From assembly GCA_036023115.1 (NCBI GenBank), contig JAYKKT010000064.1:7758501-7822500 (forward strand): a stretch of DNA of 64,000 nt, given 5' to 3'. Of the stretch, positions 37,200 to 46,964 are shown in pieces. Origin of the DNA: Brasenia schreberi (lineage: Eukaryota; Streptophyta; Magnoliopsida; Nymphaeales; Cabombaceae). How positions within the stretch are numbered: the first letter of the stretch is position 1; each line of letters begins with the position of its first letter. The notes beneath the pieces are model-generated. The model was not told the origin of the DNA. It did no database searches and saw nothing but the letters and a program-made list of their open reading frames with translations. The translations under genes were made by a program, and so were the position numbers.

Positions 37200-37357
37200 A
37201 GGGTCCCAGACCGTATCGTACGATACGGGCCGTATCGCACGATACGGTGCGATACGCCCGCACCTGCGATACGGGGGCCCGTATCGTATCGTGGTGGCCC
37301 ACGATACGATACGTATCGCACCGTATCGTACGATACGGTGCGATACGGACAACACTG
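37200..37357. repeat. hAT-2 right subterminal palindrome array
   Basis: About 150 bases packed with palindromes: CCGTATCGTACGATACGG occurs intact near 37323-37340 and almost intact near 37212, with CCGTATCGCACGATACGG between. At least ten GTATCG or CGATAC hexamers are present, unlike the short matching end of hAT-1. The CpG density is high for plant repeat DNA, in keeping with a young copy. Confidence 0.88.
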
Positions 37358-37365
37358 ATAATACT

Positions 37366-39117
37366 AACAACATTAAGTACTTTAATCATAAAGGTCTTCA
37401 ATAAAAGGCCAATAATACGGAGGCCTTAATCACATGAAATTATAAATTTAAAGATCATAACTTATCAAACAACAATAATTGCATCTTCAAACAATGATTA
37501 AGTTCCGTTAAAAGGCAACAACGTGAATCACCTTAATCACAAAGGTTTTCAACAAATGACCAACATGAATATTAATCATGCTAAGAGATGCAACTTGTTT
37601 AAAATACCCGATCCAACAAACAAGTTTGGAAATCATTTAAAATTTTCAATACATTTTTCTTATCAATGAACCGGTTGAAAGATCATTTAAATGTTGCAAC
37701 TTATTGTCAAAACATAATTTCTTTATACCATGCTAATAAACAATTGTTACAATTAAAGTTGCGTATAAGTTGAAAAGAATAAACTTGAATCTGAATATCA
37801 AGTGAAGCCAACTTGGATCGAATGGTCGGATATGTTTATTATCTGATTAATACACATGCTATGCAAACACAATCTATGCTTGGAATAAAAAATTAATAGT
37901 GCTAATACTAGTGAGTATATAACTTAAAATATTGCATGGTGAGATAAACATGAATTTCACACAATTTATATATGTCACAATATTTTCTTGAACAAAAATA
38001 TATTTTATTGATACAAAAAAATTGTATGACTTACTTGAAAATGTACGCTTGAAATTAATTTCATACGTCATGAGTCATAAAGATTTAAAAGCTTGGAGAC
38101 CTTCTCACAAATGCAATTATCAGGTAATCATACATACAAATGGCTATACACCTTATAATATTTTGTAGAATGATTTAAATATCATAATTTTTCACTAGTA
38201 AGATAAATCAAGATAGCAATAAACCATTAATCAGTGTTGATTATCATAAAATAATATGAACTAGTCAAATAAATACTAACATATACTCTAATTTATGGCA
38301 AATCATATAATACTAATTCCAAAAAGAATTTTAGAAGAGATAAATGGATTTTAGAATTTTGTCTATGAAAATTCATAACATGTCTTTTGATATATAAAAG
38401 AAGCCTTTGGAACAAAGAAAACATTTATGTCATTAAATAGTGAAAATAATCTCCAAAAAAAACTCTTTTTCTATAGAAGATCATTCTTCTAAGAGCATAA
38501 ATTGGTTTAGAAACTCAATACGATTTATAAACATCAAACCACATCAAAGGCTATAATGTCTAACATGAAGGTTTTCCAAGAAAAGTATGATGTACTTCTA
38601 CACAAAACTTTAAGTTTTGAAGCTTTAAGATAAAAGCTTAAAACACATCTTAAAAATTTAAAATATCTAATCAGAAAAACATGTCTTACTTAGACATGGT
38701 AAGACTACAACAAATTAGGGATACTGAGTGTCAAGAATTAAGCAAAAAGAATGGCTTAAAACATAGATAAAATTGTATATCACCAAGAACATACATTAAG
38801 CAATCATGAATGTATATTTTAAAAAGTATGACATTATTAAAATAAATGATAGCAACTATTAACAACAACCAAAATTAATCAGAATGCAAGGATTTTAAAA
38901 AATTTCATGATGTCACGAAGACAACATGATTACCATAAAGAATATTAAAAAAACTTGTCTTACTTGAAAACTTCATTATTTTCCTTCAATTTTCAAAATA
39001 AACAAAATTTTCAAAGTTACCTTCTTCGAAATATAAAATGTCAAGAGTTGTGAACTTTTCCAAGTTGACACACTTCCCAGTGTACTTGATTTCTTTGAAA
39101 CGAGGCTCTAGTACCAT
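37366..39117 (-). mobile_element. Interior of copia D (leader or gag side), non-coding
   Basis: AT-rich sequence with no coding frame. It ends on the right at a tRNA-Met-like primer site (TGGTACTAGAGCC on minus, at about 39105-39117) directly next to LTR D, so it is the 5' interior of a minus-strand copia. How it joins copia B to the left is not clear, because RTE-2, RTE-3 and hAT-2 lie between. Confidence 0.55.
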
Positions 39118-39276
39118 GTGATGAAGTTGATGCTTTAATGTAGCAGTGAAAGATTGGTGAATATAACCTTAAAATGTCAATCACAAAGCTTTAGAAAATG
39201 CTATAAAGCATATGTAACAAATTCAGAGTATAATGGAAATCAATATTATTTAGTTACAAAAGGCTTAATATACATG
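39118..39276 (-). repeat. 5' LTR of copia D, first part (split by E1)
   Basis: Starts TGATGAAGTTGATGCTTTAA on plus and resembles the inner parts of LTR A and LTR F (for example AAAAGGCTTAAT). It stops at ACATG, the target duplication of E1, and resumes at 51324. Confidence 0.7.
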
Positions 39277-39574
39277 TGTTGAAGAATATATGTATCTGCT
39301 ATTTTTAAGTTATTTATGTAATTTCTCATATTTGGGTATTATTGCAATTGCCCGTAGTACTAAGGGCATTTTGGTCATTTTCTATTTTACAACTCATTAT
39401 ATAAGGGTTGGAAGTTTGTATTAGGGTTAAGAGGTTGAGATTAAGAAAGAGAGAGGGGGGGGGGGGGCTCTATTAGAGGCTGCCCCCTCCTCCGATCTCC
39501 GATGTTTTTCTTCTTCAATCTTCTTACACTTTGTTATATTCGATCTTTTGTTATGCTACTCTCAAATTTCTACA
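39277..39574 (+). repeat. 5' LTR of E1
   Basis: 298 bp, TGTTGAAGAATATATG ... TTTCTACA. It has a TATA-like ATTATATAAGGG at about 39392 and a G12-14 run at 39455-39468. It matches the E2 LTRs (298 and 294 bp) when these are read on the minus strand. Confidence 0.88.
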
Positions 39575-39651
39575 TTGTTTCAGAGCTTATTTTGATCATT
39601 GGGAGTAGTAGAAGGTGACGGCGACAAGAGGCAGAAGGAGAGGGAACGAAG

Positions 39652-40676
39652 ATGGGATCTCGCTGGGCGCTGAGTTTCCTCCTCCTCTCGATCTTTTGTG
39701 CCACTGCGTTCTCCAATCTGGTGATCCTTAAGTGCGATCGATGGGTTGATTTGAGAACACATATTGTATGAGTTAGTACTTCCATAAAGGTGGAAAATGC
39801 TGGGCTTGATGGGGTCTCCGAGTTCTTGATGGTTCCAAATTTTCAGGAAAAATATTTTTGGCCTATTCAAAGGCTGTATCTTATGAAAGAAAGGGAAAAA
39901 GTAAAAGTTCTATGTTTGTTTTACCAGTTGATGTGGTTCAGCGAGATGAAATGCTACCAGATATTACTGTTTATTCATTCTCTGTACCTAAAAAGGTTAG
40001 TCAAAGGAGAAAATTTGAACTTTGATATATTGTCAGTGTTTATCCACTTCCGTAAACCTTTTCCTGAAGAAATAACACAGGCAGATTTTCAGTTAGTCTT
40101 ATACGAAGATACCGCTTTTTTATCTATCTCTCTATGAGGTTAAGGTTCAGTTTGTCATTCAATATACTATAGAGATGAAATAGGCAATATTTCAACATCT
40201 AACCGGTGGGTTGATTCATGAAAGACATAACTGTGGATTGAACCCAAATATCCTATGCTTGGTCCACTCCAGGACTTCTTATTTGAGTCAGAAGGAAAGC
40301 GTGCTCTCAATTTCTCTTTTGGTTGCCCTATTGATGAAGTTGTGATTGATAATCTTGTTGTCAAGGTAGCCTTGCCCGAAGGATCTAAAGATATACTTGT
40401 CCATGTTCCTTTTCATACAAATCAACATGGAGAGATTAAATTTTCAAACCTTGACTTTTTTGGGCGGCCAGTGGTTGTCTTGGAGAAGGAGAATGTTGTT
40501 TCTGATCACAACCCACATTTTCAAGTTAATTACAAGTTCAACAGCTTATCCATGCTACAAGAACCAATCATTATGATCTCTGGTTTCTTCCTCTTTTTCG
40601 TTACCTGCATTATGGTTAATCACATGGATGTATCCATCTCAAAATCGTCTGCTACATATATTGCAAAGCTGCAGTG
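39652..40676 (+). pseudogene. OST1: Captured ribophorin I (OST1 subunit) fragment in E1
   Basis: Ribophorin I is a subunit of the ER oligosaccharyltransferase for N-glycosylation. The ATG at 39652 opens a signal-peptide-like MGSRWALSFLLLSIFCATAF, then NLVILKCDRWVDL and, in another frame, VENAGLDGVSEFL and FPEEITQADFQLVLYEDTAF. A large middle part is missing; sequence resumes as YYRDEIGNISTS, then an open frame at 40255-40677 with PLQDFLFESEGKRALNFSFG, RPVVVLEKENVV and the membrane span EPIIMISGFFLFFVTCIMV, ending ISKSSATYIAKLQ and a stop. No introns separate these blocks, so it came from spliced RNA. It is not functional as OST1. Confidence 0.85.
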
Positions 40677-40789
40677 AACGGAGAGCAAATGCAAAAGGAA
40701 GAAGATAACGAAGAAGGAAGGCTATTGGTTGCCTAAAGTGAATGAGCCATGTTACACAAAAATTTGGAAAGTAAGATCAGTTCTTTTAG

Positions 40790-41030
40790 AAAGGTAATTT
40801 CGAATTTTTTTGTATATCAAATGCTGGAACTAAAATAGGAAGTTATAGATTGTTTTCCTGATTTTGTGGTTAAACAAATCAGAAAAGTAATCATGAAAGG
40901 TCACTTTCCTGATTTTGTGGGGAAGAAAAACAGAAAATAGTTATGGGAGATTATCTTCCTGTTTTGGTGGAAATGATGAGATAAAAAAGGGAAGTATTAT
41001 CCCCACGTTTTTAGAAAAGAAAAATGGTAA
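40790..41030 (+). repeat. E-family core 1 (copy in E1)
   Basis: Non-coding segment shared with E2 (45277-45560 on minus). It contains three imperfect repeats of about 55-60 bases built on CCTGATTTTGTGG followed by CAGAAA and ends CCCACGTTTTTAG. It separates the first captured-gene position from the second in both elements. Confidence 0.75.
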
Positions 41031-41185
41031 CTGCTGTCCATTATCTGCATATAGAAAGTTACTGCAGAGAAAGGAAGGATAAAAAAGAAGATGGTTAGTT
41101 ACCTAGTGGGCCCCATCCTTCCCACAATTTGCAAAGTACATCCTCAGATAACAGTAAGACATGAAGCCAAGCTTTCAGAGGAGCT

Positions 41186-41419
41186 AAAATGCTCAAGAAA
41201 ATGAAAATCAATTTAAACGAAATATCACAGGAATCAGCTATGGGACTTGTGAGCGAGGTGTGCAGCTTGGGAGTTCTATTAACTGAAGTCTATGTTGATA
41301 CTGTGGAGGATGCTGGGAAGTACAAAACCAAATTGTCCGAGAGGTTTCCTGGTATCAGATTTGTTGTGGAGGAAAAAGCTTATAGTCTTTTTCCAGTTGT
41401 TAGTGGTGCAAGCATTTGA
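41186..41419 (+). pseudogene. Captured RNase H2 subunit A fragment in E1
   Basis: About 77 codons: MLKKMKINLNEIS, SAMGLVSEVCSLGVLLTEVY, VDTVEDAGKYKTKLSERFPG, then FPVVSGASI. This is the central part of plant RNase H2A, the catalytic subunit that removes ribonucleotides from DNA. One active-site Asp region (VYVDTV) is present, but both termini are missing. It stops at TGA 41417. It comes directly before the MAP kinase piece. Confidence 0.75.
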
Positions 41420-41515
41420 AAGCCGAAATGTTGGTCCCGACACTTCAAACTGTTCCATACAACATGGAAACTAGCCCAAATAGAACACCCCGTTTTGTGG
41501 CACGAACCTTTCTAA

Positions 41516-41914
<399 letters not shown>

Positions 41915-41989
41915 TAAAGTTTTCTTTGGTCATATGTAGTACATTTAAGGTGTTACCAGTGGAGTTACAACTTCTTTAACAAGAGATCA

Positions 41990-42873
41990 TTGTGTTGAAA
42001 GAGTGAGAGAGATGTTCAGAAAACAGTATGAAGAAAGCAAGAAAGAGAAGGTAGTCGTGTAGGGGCACCAACGTTCAGTTGTGGGCAGATTGGATGGAAT
42101 GTCTCCAATCTACCGATTCTTGCAAGTTTACATAAAGAGTTACTATAAATGCTGAAAATTGTAGTCACGATGACTGCAAAAATGATTGTATTTGCAACCA
42201 GTGAAGTTATAGGAATTTGCAACTATGAAAGCTACTTAAAAAACTCAGCCATGAAGGCTGATAAAAGTGTGTTGCAGTCATGAAGGCTGATGAAAGTTAA
42301 TTTGAAGCTATGAAAGTTGCTTGAAAAATAGCCATCAAGGCCAAATTTAAGAATTATTGCAATTAAAAAGCAGTTGAAAATTATCGTAGCCATGAAGCTG
42401 CTGAAGATGAACAGCCATGAAGGCTAAGTTGAAGAATATTGTAGCCATAAAGGTTGCTGAAAAGGTGTTGCAGCAAGGAAGGTTGTTTGAAAATGGACAA
42501 CAAAGGGGCTGTAAAATTCAGAAAAAAAGATGCAGAAAATATGAATTCGTACGTAATAAGTGTTTTTCTTATTTGGTCAAACAACATAATTGCAAATAGA
42601 AGAAAAGGACGGAGTGCAGAAAATCAGTGTTTCTTGTGGCAGTATCACCAAGAAGCATAAATATTAGACCTTGAGTTGTTTAAGTAAACAGTCAGGAGGG
42701 CTGAAAAAGCGGTTGCAGTCACCATGTAAAGGTGCGCAGACCAACTAGTATGAGCAGAAGTGTGTATTCTGCTATTTAAGTGGTAGAGAGACGACACCAA
42801 CCAACACACCGGTCGCAACCACCATGTGAAAGGGCGTAAGAAAAGCCGTGTGAAGTGTGTATGGTAGAGATAG
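41990..42873 (+). repeat. E-family core 2 with minisatellite (copy in E1)
   Basis: Non-coding segment shared with E2 (about 43490-44600, inverted). It includes GATTGGATGGAATGTCTCC near 42087 and, at about 42170-42480, imperfect tandem units of some 30-40 bases around AGCCATGAAGGCTG or GTAGCCATAAAGGTTGCTGA. Further on come conserved blocks CAACCACCATGTGAAAGGGC and GTGTGAAGTGTGTATGG. Copia F interrupts it at 42874; it resumes at 50766. Confidence 0.8.
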
Positions 42874-43489
42874 TGTAATAAAGACGATGCTCCAATATAG
42901 TTGCGAAAGATCGATGAATAAATATCACCATAATGTAACTATCACAAGGCCTTAGAAAAGGCTATAGCCGAGTGCAACGAGGGCACATCAAAAGAATAAT
43001 TAACACAAAGCAAACCAACCAAATAAATAATCTTTATTGATTAGCCATGAAAGGCTTAATGTTTACAATGGGGTTTAGAAGTATTTATAAAGAAGAGAAG
43101 AGGAAGTGAGAGGAAGAATACAAGAAGTGAAGGGGGGCTGGTCACATCCAGCCCCCAACGGCTACCCAACTAGCCATTGGAGGTGTTGTAATTCGAGAGT
43201 AGCGTAGTGAAAACACAAATGAAAATGATGAAGAACATTGAAGAGGAAAATATGGGAGATCGGAGGAAAGGGGCGGACCTCCAATGGAGGCCCCCCCTCT
43301 CTTTCTACCTTTCTTAATCACAATCTCTTAACCCTAATACAAACTTCCAGCTCTTATATAATGGGTTGTAAAACAAAAAATGACCAAAATGCTTTTAGTA
43401 CTACGAGAAATTACAATAATACCCAACTATTAGAAATTACAGAAATAACACTTAAAATAGCAGATACATATATTCTTAACACCCCCCTC

Positions 43490-44600
43490 TCAAGTTGGGA
43501 GTGCGATACTTCAAACTCCAAACTTGCCCAAAAAACTGGTTCTTTCTTCATCACAGATGCACTAATGATCTCTACGAGGTTTCGTTAAATTAACTTGAAC
43601 AATCAAGAACACATGGGTAACACACGACCTTCTATGGGTGTCGGTTGTTCCCTCTTTCTTTCTTCTTGTCCATGAAGTGATTCGGCAGCTACACTTTAAG
43701 AGTCATATTTTTCTACTCTTGAGAAAGCTGATCTTTTTGTGGTAGGAGGTACTACTCCACCATACACACTTCACACTGCTTTTCATGCGCCCCTTCACAT
43801 GGTGGTTGTTGTCGGTGTGTTGGTTGTGTGCCTTCTCTCTACCACTCAAATAACATAATGCACACTTCTGCTCATACTAGTCGGTCTACGCCCCTTCACA
43901 TGGTGACTGCAGTCGCTTTTTCAGCCCTTCTTGCTGTTTACTTCAGCAACTCAAGGTTTTAATTTTCATTCTTCTTGGTGATACTGCCACATTCCATACC
44001 AACAAATTCCTTTGGCCTCTTTTATGATTTGATTTTTCATGCAAATGTAGTGAAAAGTAAACCGATTTTATGTACTCTGTTTTTTTCTTCTATTTGTATT
44101 TCTGTTGTTTGACCAAGTAAGGAAACATTCACCACGTACGACTTCATATTTTCTGCATTTTTCTGAATTTTTTCAGCTCCCTTGGCTATCCATTTTTCGA
44201 GCAATCTTCCTTACTGCAACACTTTTCAGCAACCTTCATGGCTGTAATCTTCTTTAACTTAGCCTTCTTAGCTATTCATCTTCAGCAGCTTCATGGCTGC
44301 GATAATTTTCAGCAGCTGTTTAACTGCAATAATTCTTAAATTCAACCTTCACTGTTGTCCTTTTTCAGTAGCTTTCATAGCTGCAAATTTCTGCAAATAC
44401 AATCATTTCTGCAGTCCTTATGACTGCCATCTTTAGCATCCTCTTTTCTATAAACTTTCAAGAATTGGTAGATTGGAGACATTTCATCCAATCTACCCAC
44501 GATTGAACGTTGGTGTACCTACACGGCTGTCTTCTCTTTCTTACTTTCTTCATACATTTTTCTCAACATCTCTAGAAAACTCATAGCACCAACCGACATG
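43490..44600 (-). repeat. E-family core 2 (copy in E2)
   Basis: Inverse of E1 core 2: GGAGACATTTCATCCAATC at 44477, the minisatellite of GCAGCTTCATGGCTGCGATA-type units at about 44150-44430, and CACCATACACACTTCACACTG at 43757. It includes the sequence where E1 was hit by copia F (GTGGAGTAGTACCTCCT on minus), which shows the uninterrupted form. Confidence 0.78.
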
Positions 44601-44619
44601 CATATCATACGTCACTATA

Positions 44620-45235
44620 TTTCACTGTTCTATCATCATATTAACTAGTTCCTGCCTGGCTGCATCGATGACTTCAAACTCCTTTGAGCGTACAATATTG
44701 CGATCCATGTCAAAACGACCAACGATAATGACAGGTATAGCTGTAAAAATAACATTGTACAATGATTGGAACCAGTCATCATAGAACCGCTGTCCAGAAA
44801 AGCCAGCTCGAAAGGTGAACCAAAACTGAGTTAATGTAAGATTCTTGTAGAAGTATGTGATCATTGTGATGACCTTGCAAATTCTGATGTATGACCAACA
44901 TCCATGCTAAAATACTTCCAAAGACACTAATATAGTGCCATCTCGTCAACAAATCACAGGCTATGAGCAAACGCAAGTTCACAGTCACCACAACACATGT
45001 AAAAGCCATAGTGCTCACATCCCAAAGACCAATTATTTTTCCTGATGAATTGAGACCTTTCTGATTGGCAGCTGTAGTGAAATGGTATAATATCAATGAT
45101 TGGAAAAATGCGAAAAAGGCCCAGACTGCAATTCAGCCATGATCTTAAAAGCCAAGTAAATAACTCCACCTTTTCATCTCCTTTAAGTATGACAGTCAAA
45201 GCAGCAACCCTTATACAAGTTCTTCGAGCTTTCAT
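44620..45235 (-). pseudogene. Captured ALA3-like P4-ATPase (flippase) fragment in E2, segments swapped
   Basis: P4-ATPases flip phospholipids across endomembranes. Minus-strand frames give [50 protein letters not shown] (45050-44900), then [47 protein letters not shown] (44864-44690). In ALA3-type enzymes the YKNLT...DDWFQS part precedes the GLWDVSTMAF part; here the order is reversed. No introns. Non-functional. Confidence 0.8.
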
Positions 45236-45276
45236 AAGTCATAAATTAGATTTGGATTGCTACTCCACTTCCATAC

Positions 45277-45560
45277 ATGTGATTTCCTAAAAACGTGGGA
45301 CACATCCTTATCTTGATTTCTTTTTCTTATCATTTCCACCAAATCAGGAAATTAATTTTTATAACTATTTCTGGTTAGCTCTCCCACAAAATCAGGAAAG
45401 TATTTTCTATATCTACCTTTCTGGTTTACTTTTCACAAAATCCAGAAAAGTAATCTGGAACTTCCATTTCCAGCATTTGAAATTCAAAAGAAATAAATTT
45501 ACCTTTCTCAAATAATTCAAATATTCTTTATCAATATTTTTGTAGGACCTTCTTTGAAAA
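45277..45560 (-). repeat. E-family core 1 (copy in E2)
   Basis: Inverse of 40790-41030 in E1: CCACCAAATCAGGAAATTAA, CCACAAAATCAGGAAAG and CACAAAATCCAGAAAAG repeats on plus. It lies between the SET-domain and the P4-ATPase pieces. Confidence 0.75.
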
Positions 45561-45589
45561 ATCTGGAAAGAATGGGTCAGCCACCATCA

Positions 45590-45889
45590 TTACTTTTGGC
45601 AGCCATCAACTTCCATTTTCATCATCTTCTTCTTCCTTGAGAATTTCACGGAAATCACAAGAACATGCAGAGCACAAAGCAATGAAAACGATGGTTTCCC
45701 ATCTGATTGAATGTAAAGGGCCTCTTTTGGCCAGGTCTGGGCTCCTGTTACATACATAACTATGATTTTGTCATTTGGATTATCACTTAGTATAAATCCA
45801 TAATGTACGAGAAGTTCAAGATTGGTGTACGTTCCATAGCAAGAGAACCTGCTCTCCTTTCCTGTATCTTTCCCTTGCATAAAAAACAA
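45590..45889 (-). pseudogene. Captured SET-domain protein fragment in E2 (SDG40/Rubisco-LSMT-like)
   Basis: An open frame of 99 codons with CYGTYTNLELLVHYGFIL, SDNPNDKI and WPKEALYIQSDGKPSFSLLC. This matches the segment at and after the end of the SET domain in plant LSMT-like lysine methyltransferases; SDG40 is my best guess within the group. The tail (KKKMMKMEVDGCQK) looks unrelated. The SET core itself is absent. Confidence 0.65.
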
Positions 45890-45909
45890 TATGCAGCATT
45901 TATACTATC

Positions 45910-46545
45910 TTACTTGGCATCTGTTAGTTTTTTTTGGAACTCTTCATCCACTTGCTCATGCCCCTTGGTTGGCGCATCTATTTGAGGTGCCACATAATTG
46001 GAAAAGTCTCCCACAGGGCAGAAACAGCCAGCCTCATGTTTCATAGAAGAAAAGAGATCCAAAACATCTGCATGATTACGAATATAACTTGGAGACTTGT
46101 AGAGTAAGTCCTGGGTCACCTGGTACCTTCCTGCATCAGAGAAGGCTTGGAACATCTTTAGAAACACTGTGGTAGCAGGGAAGTCTTTGACTGTCATTGC
46201 TTTCAAAATGCCTAAAGCGTCGTCTGCTGTCCCAAACTTGGAAATATACTCAACAAGTGGGTCTATGAAAGGTGGGAAACCTTGGCTTTTCATCAAACTT
46301 AATACCTTCCCTGCCTCTTCAAACTTCCCTTGAGAAGCTAACTCTTGTAACAGTGCTTTAAACGTATTATGACTTGGTCTCACTTTTCCGCTGTTCACAA
46401 CCTCAGTTACCACGGACATCGCATCAGCAGCCTTATCGTTATAAAAGAAAACGCATTGACTAGTACCTATAAAGAATCAGGATACACAACTCCATCTCTT
46501 TTACCATATTCTTAAAAACGGATGATGCCATGTCAAGTCTGCCAT
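45910..46545 (-). pseudogene. Captured pentatricopeptide-repeat (PPR) fragment in E2
   Basis: An open frame of 169 codons (46419-45910) with PPR-like helices: HNTFKALLQELASQGKFEEA, GKVLSLMKSQGFPPFIDPLV, FLKMFQAFSDAGRYQVTQDL, DVLDLFSSMKHEA. Homology extends to about 46545 in other frames (RLDMASSVFKNMV; AFFYNDKAADAMSVV). PPR proteins bind organellar RNA. The targeting peptide and the N-terminal repeats are missing. It starts about 50 bases after the primer site. The open frame could still be translated, but nothing here shows that it is. Confidence 0.75.
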
Positions 46546-46964
46546 TGATTTAATCATCACTCGAATCTATACGTCCACGATCTTCACCATTAGGCTCTAA
46601 TACCATGTTGGAATTGGGGAGTAGCGTAGCGGAAACACAAACGAAAAAGATGAAGAACATTAAAGAGGAAAATATGGGAGATCGGAGGAAGGGGGCGGAC
46701 CTCCAATGGAGGCCACCCCCCTCTCTTTCTACCTTTCTTAATCACAATCTCTTAACAACCCTTATATAATGGGTTGTAAAACAGAAAATGACCAAAATAT
46801 CTTTAGTACTATGGGCAATTACAATAATACCCAACTATTAGAAATTATAAAAATAACACTTAAAACAACATATACATATATTCCATATATTCTTCAACAG
46901 GAGGCCTGGGCCCCCAATGGCTAGTGGCCCTAGCCTAGGGCCCGAGTGACCCTTTTTTCTAACA

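Larger units (their letters stand above)
33972..37357 (-). mobile_element. hAT-2 transposon, apparently complete
   Basis: 3,386 bp; ends CAGTGTTGTCTGACGCG (left) and, inverted, CAGTGTTGTCCGTATCGC (right). An exact 8-bp target duplication ATAATACT lies at 33964-33971 and 37358-37365. It is inserted in RTE-3. Unlike hAT-1 it carries a complete transposase frame and long palindromic arrays at both ends. It is likely the more recent, possibly autonomous member. Confidence 0.95.
43184..46899 (-). mobile_element. E2: non-autonomous LTR element carrying three other host-gene fragments
   Basis: 3,716 bp; 3' LTR 43184-43481, 5' LTR 46606-46899; exact 5-bp target duplication GGAGG at 43179-43183 and 46900-46904. 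Primer site TGGTATTAGAGCC on minus at 46593-46605; polypurine tract CTTGAGAGGGGGG next to the 3' LTR. No gag or pol. Interior order on minus: PPR fragment, SET-domain fragment, core 1, P4-ATPase fragment, core 2. The LTRs differ by many substitutions and some indels, so this is not a very recent insertion. Confidence 0.9.

Noticed and set aside
37037..37429. Several Arg/Tyr-rich frames on both strands over the hAT-2 end
   Set aside because: They are translations of the GTATCG palindrome array.
37972..37985. GTCACAAT as the far target duplication of hAT-3 (left flank GTCACAAT at 16819)
   Set aside because: No hAT terminus (CAACACTG) precedes it; an 8-base match in AT-rich DNA is likely by chance.
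39118..39276. LTR D as the missing 5' LTR of copia B
   Set aside because: LTR ends differ: D starts TGTTAAAATAATG on minus, B starts TGTTGAATACAAC.
42170..42480. CRISPR-like array
   Set aside because: Units are imperfect, without regular unique spacers, in a plant retroelement.
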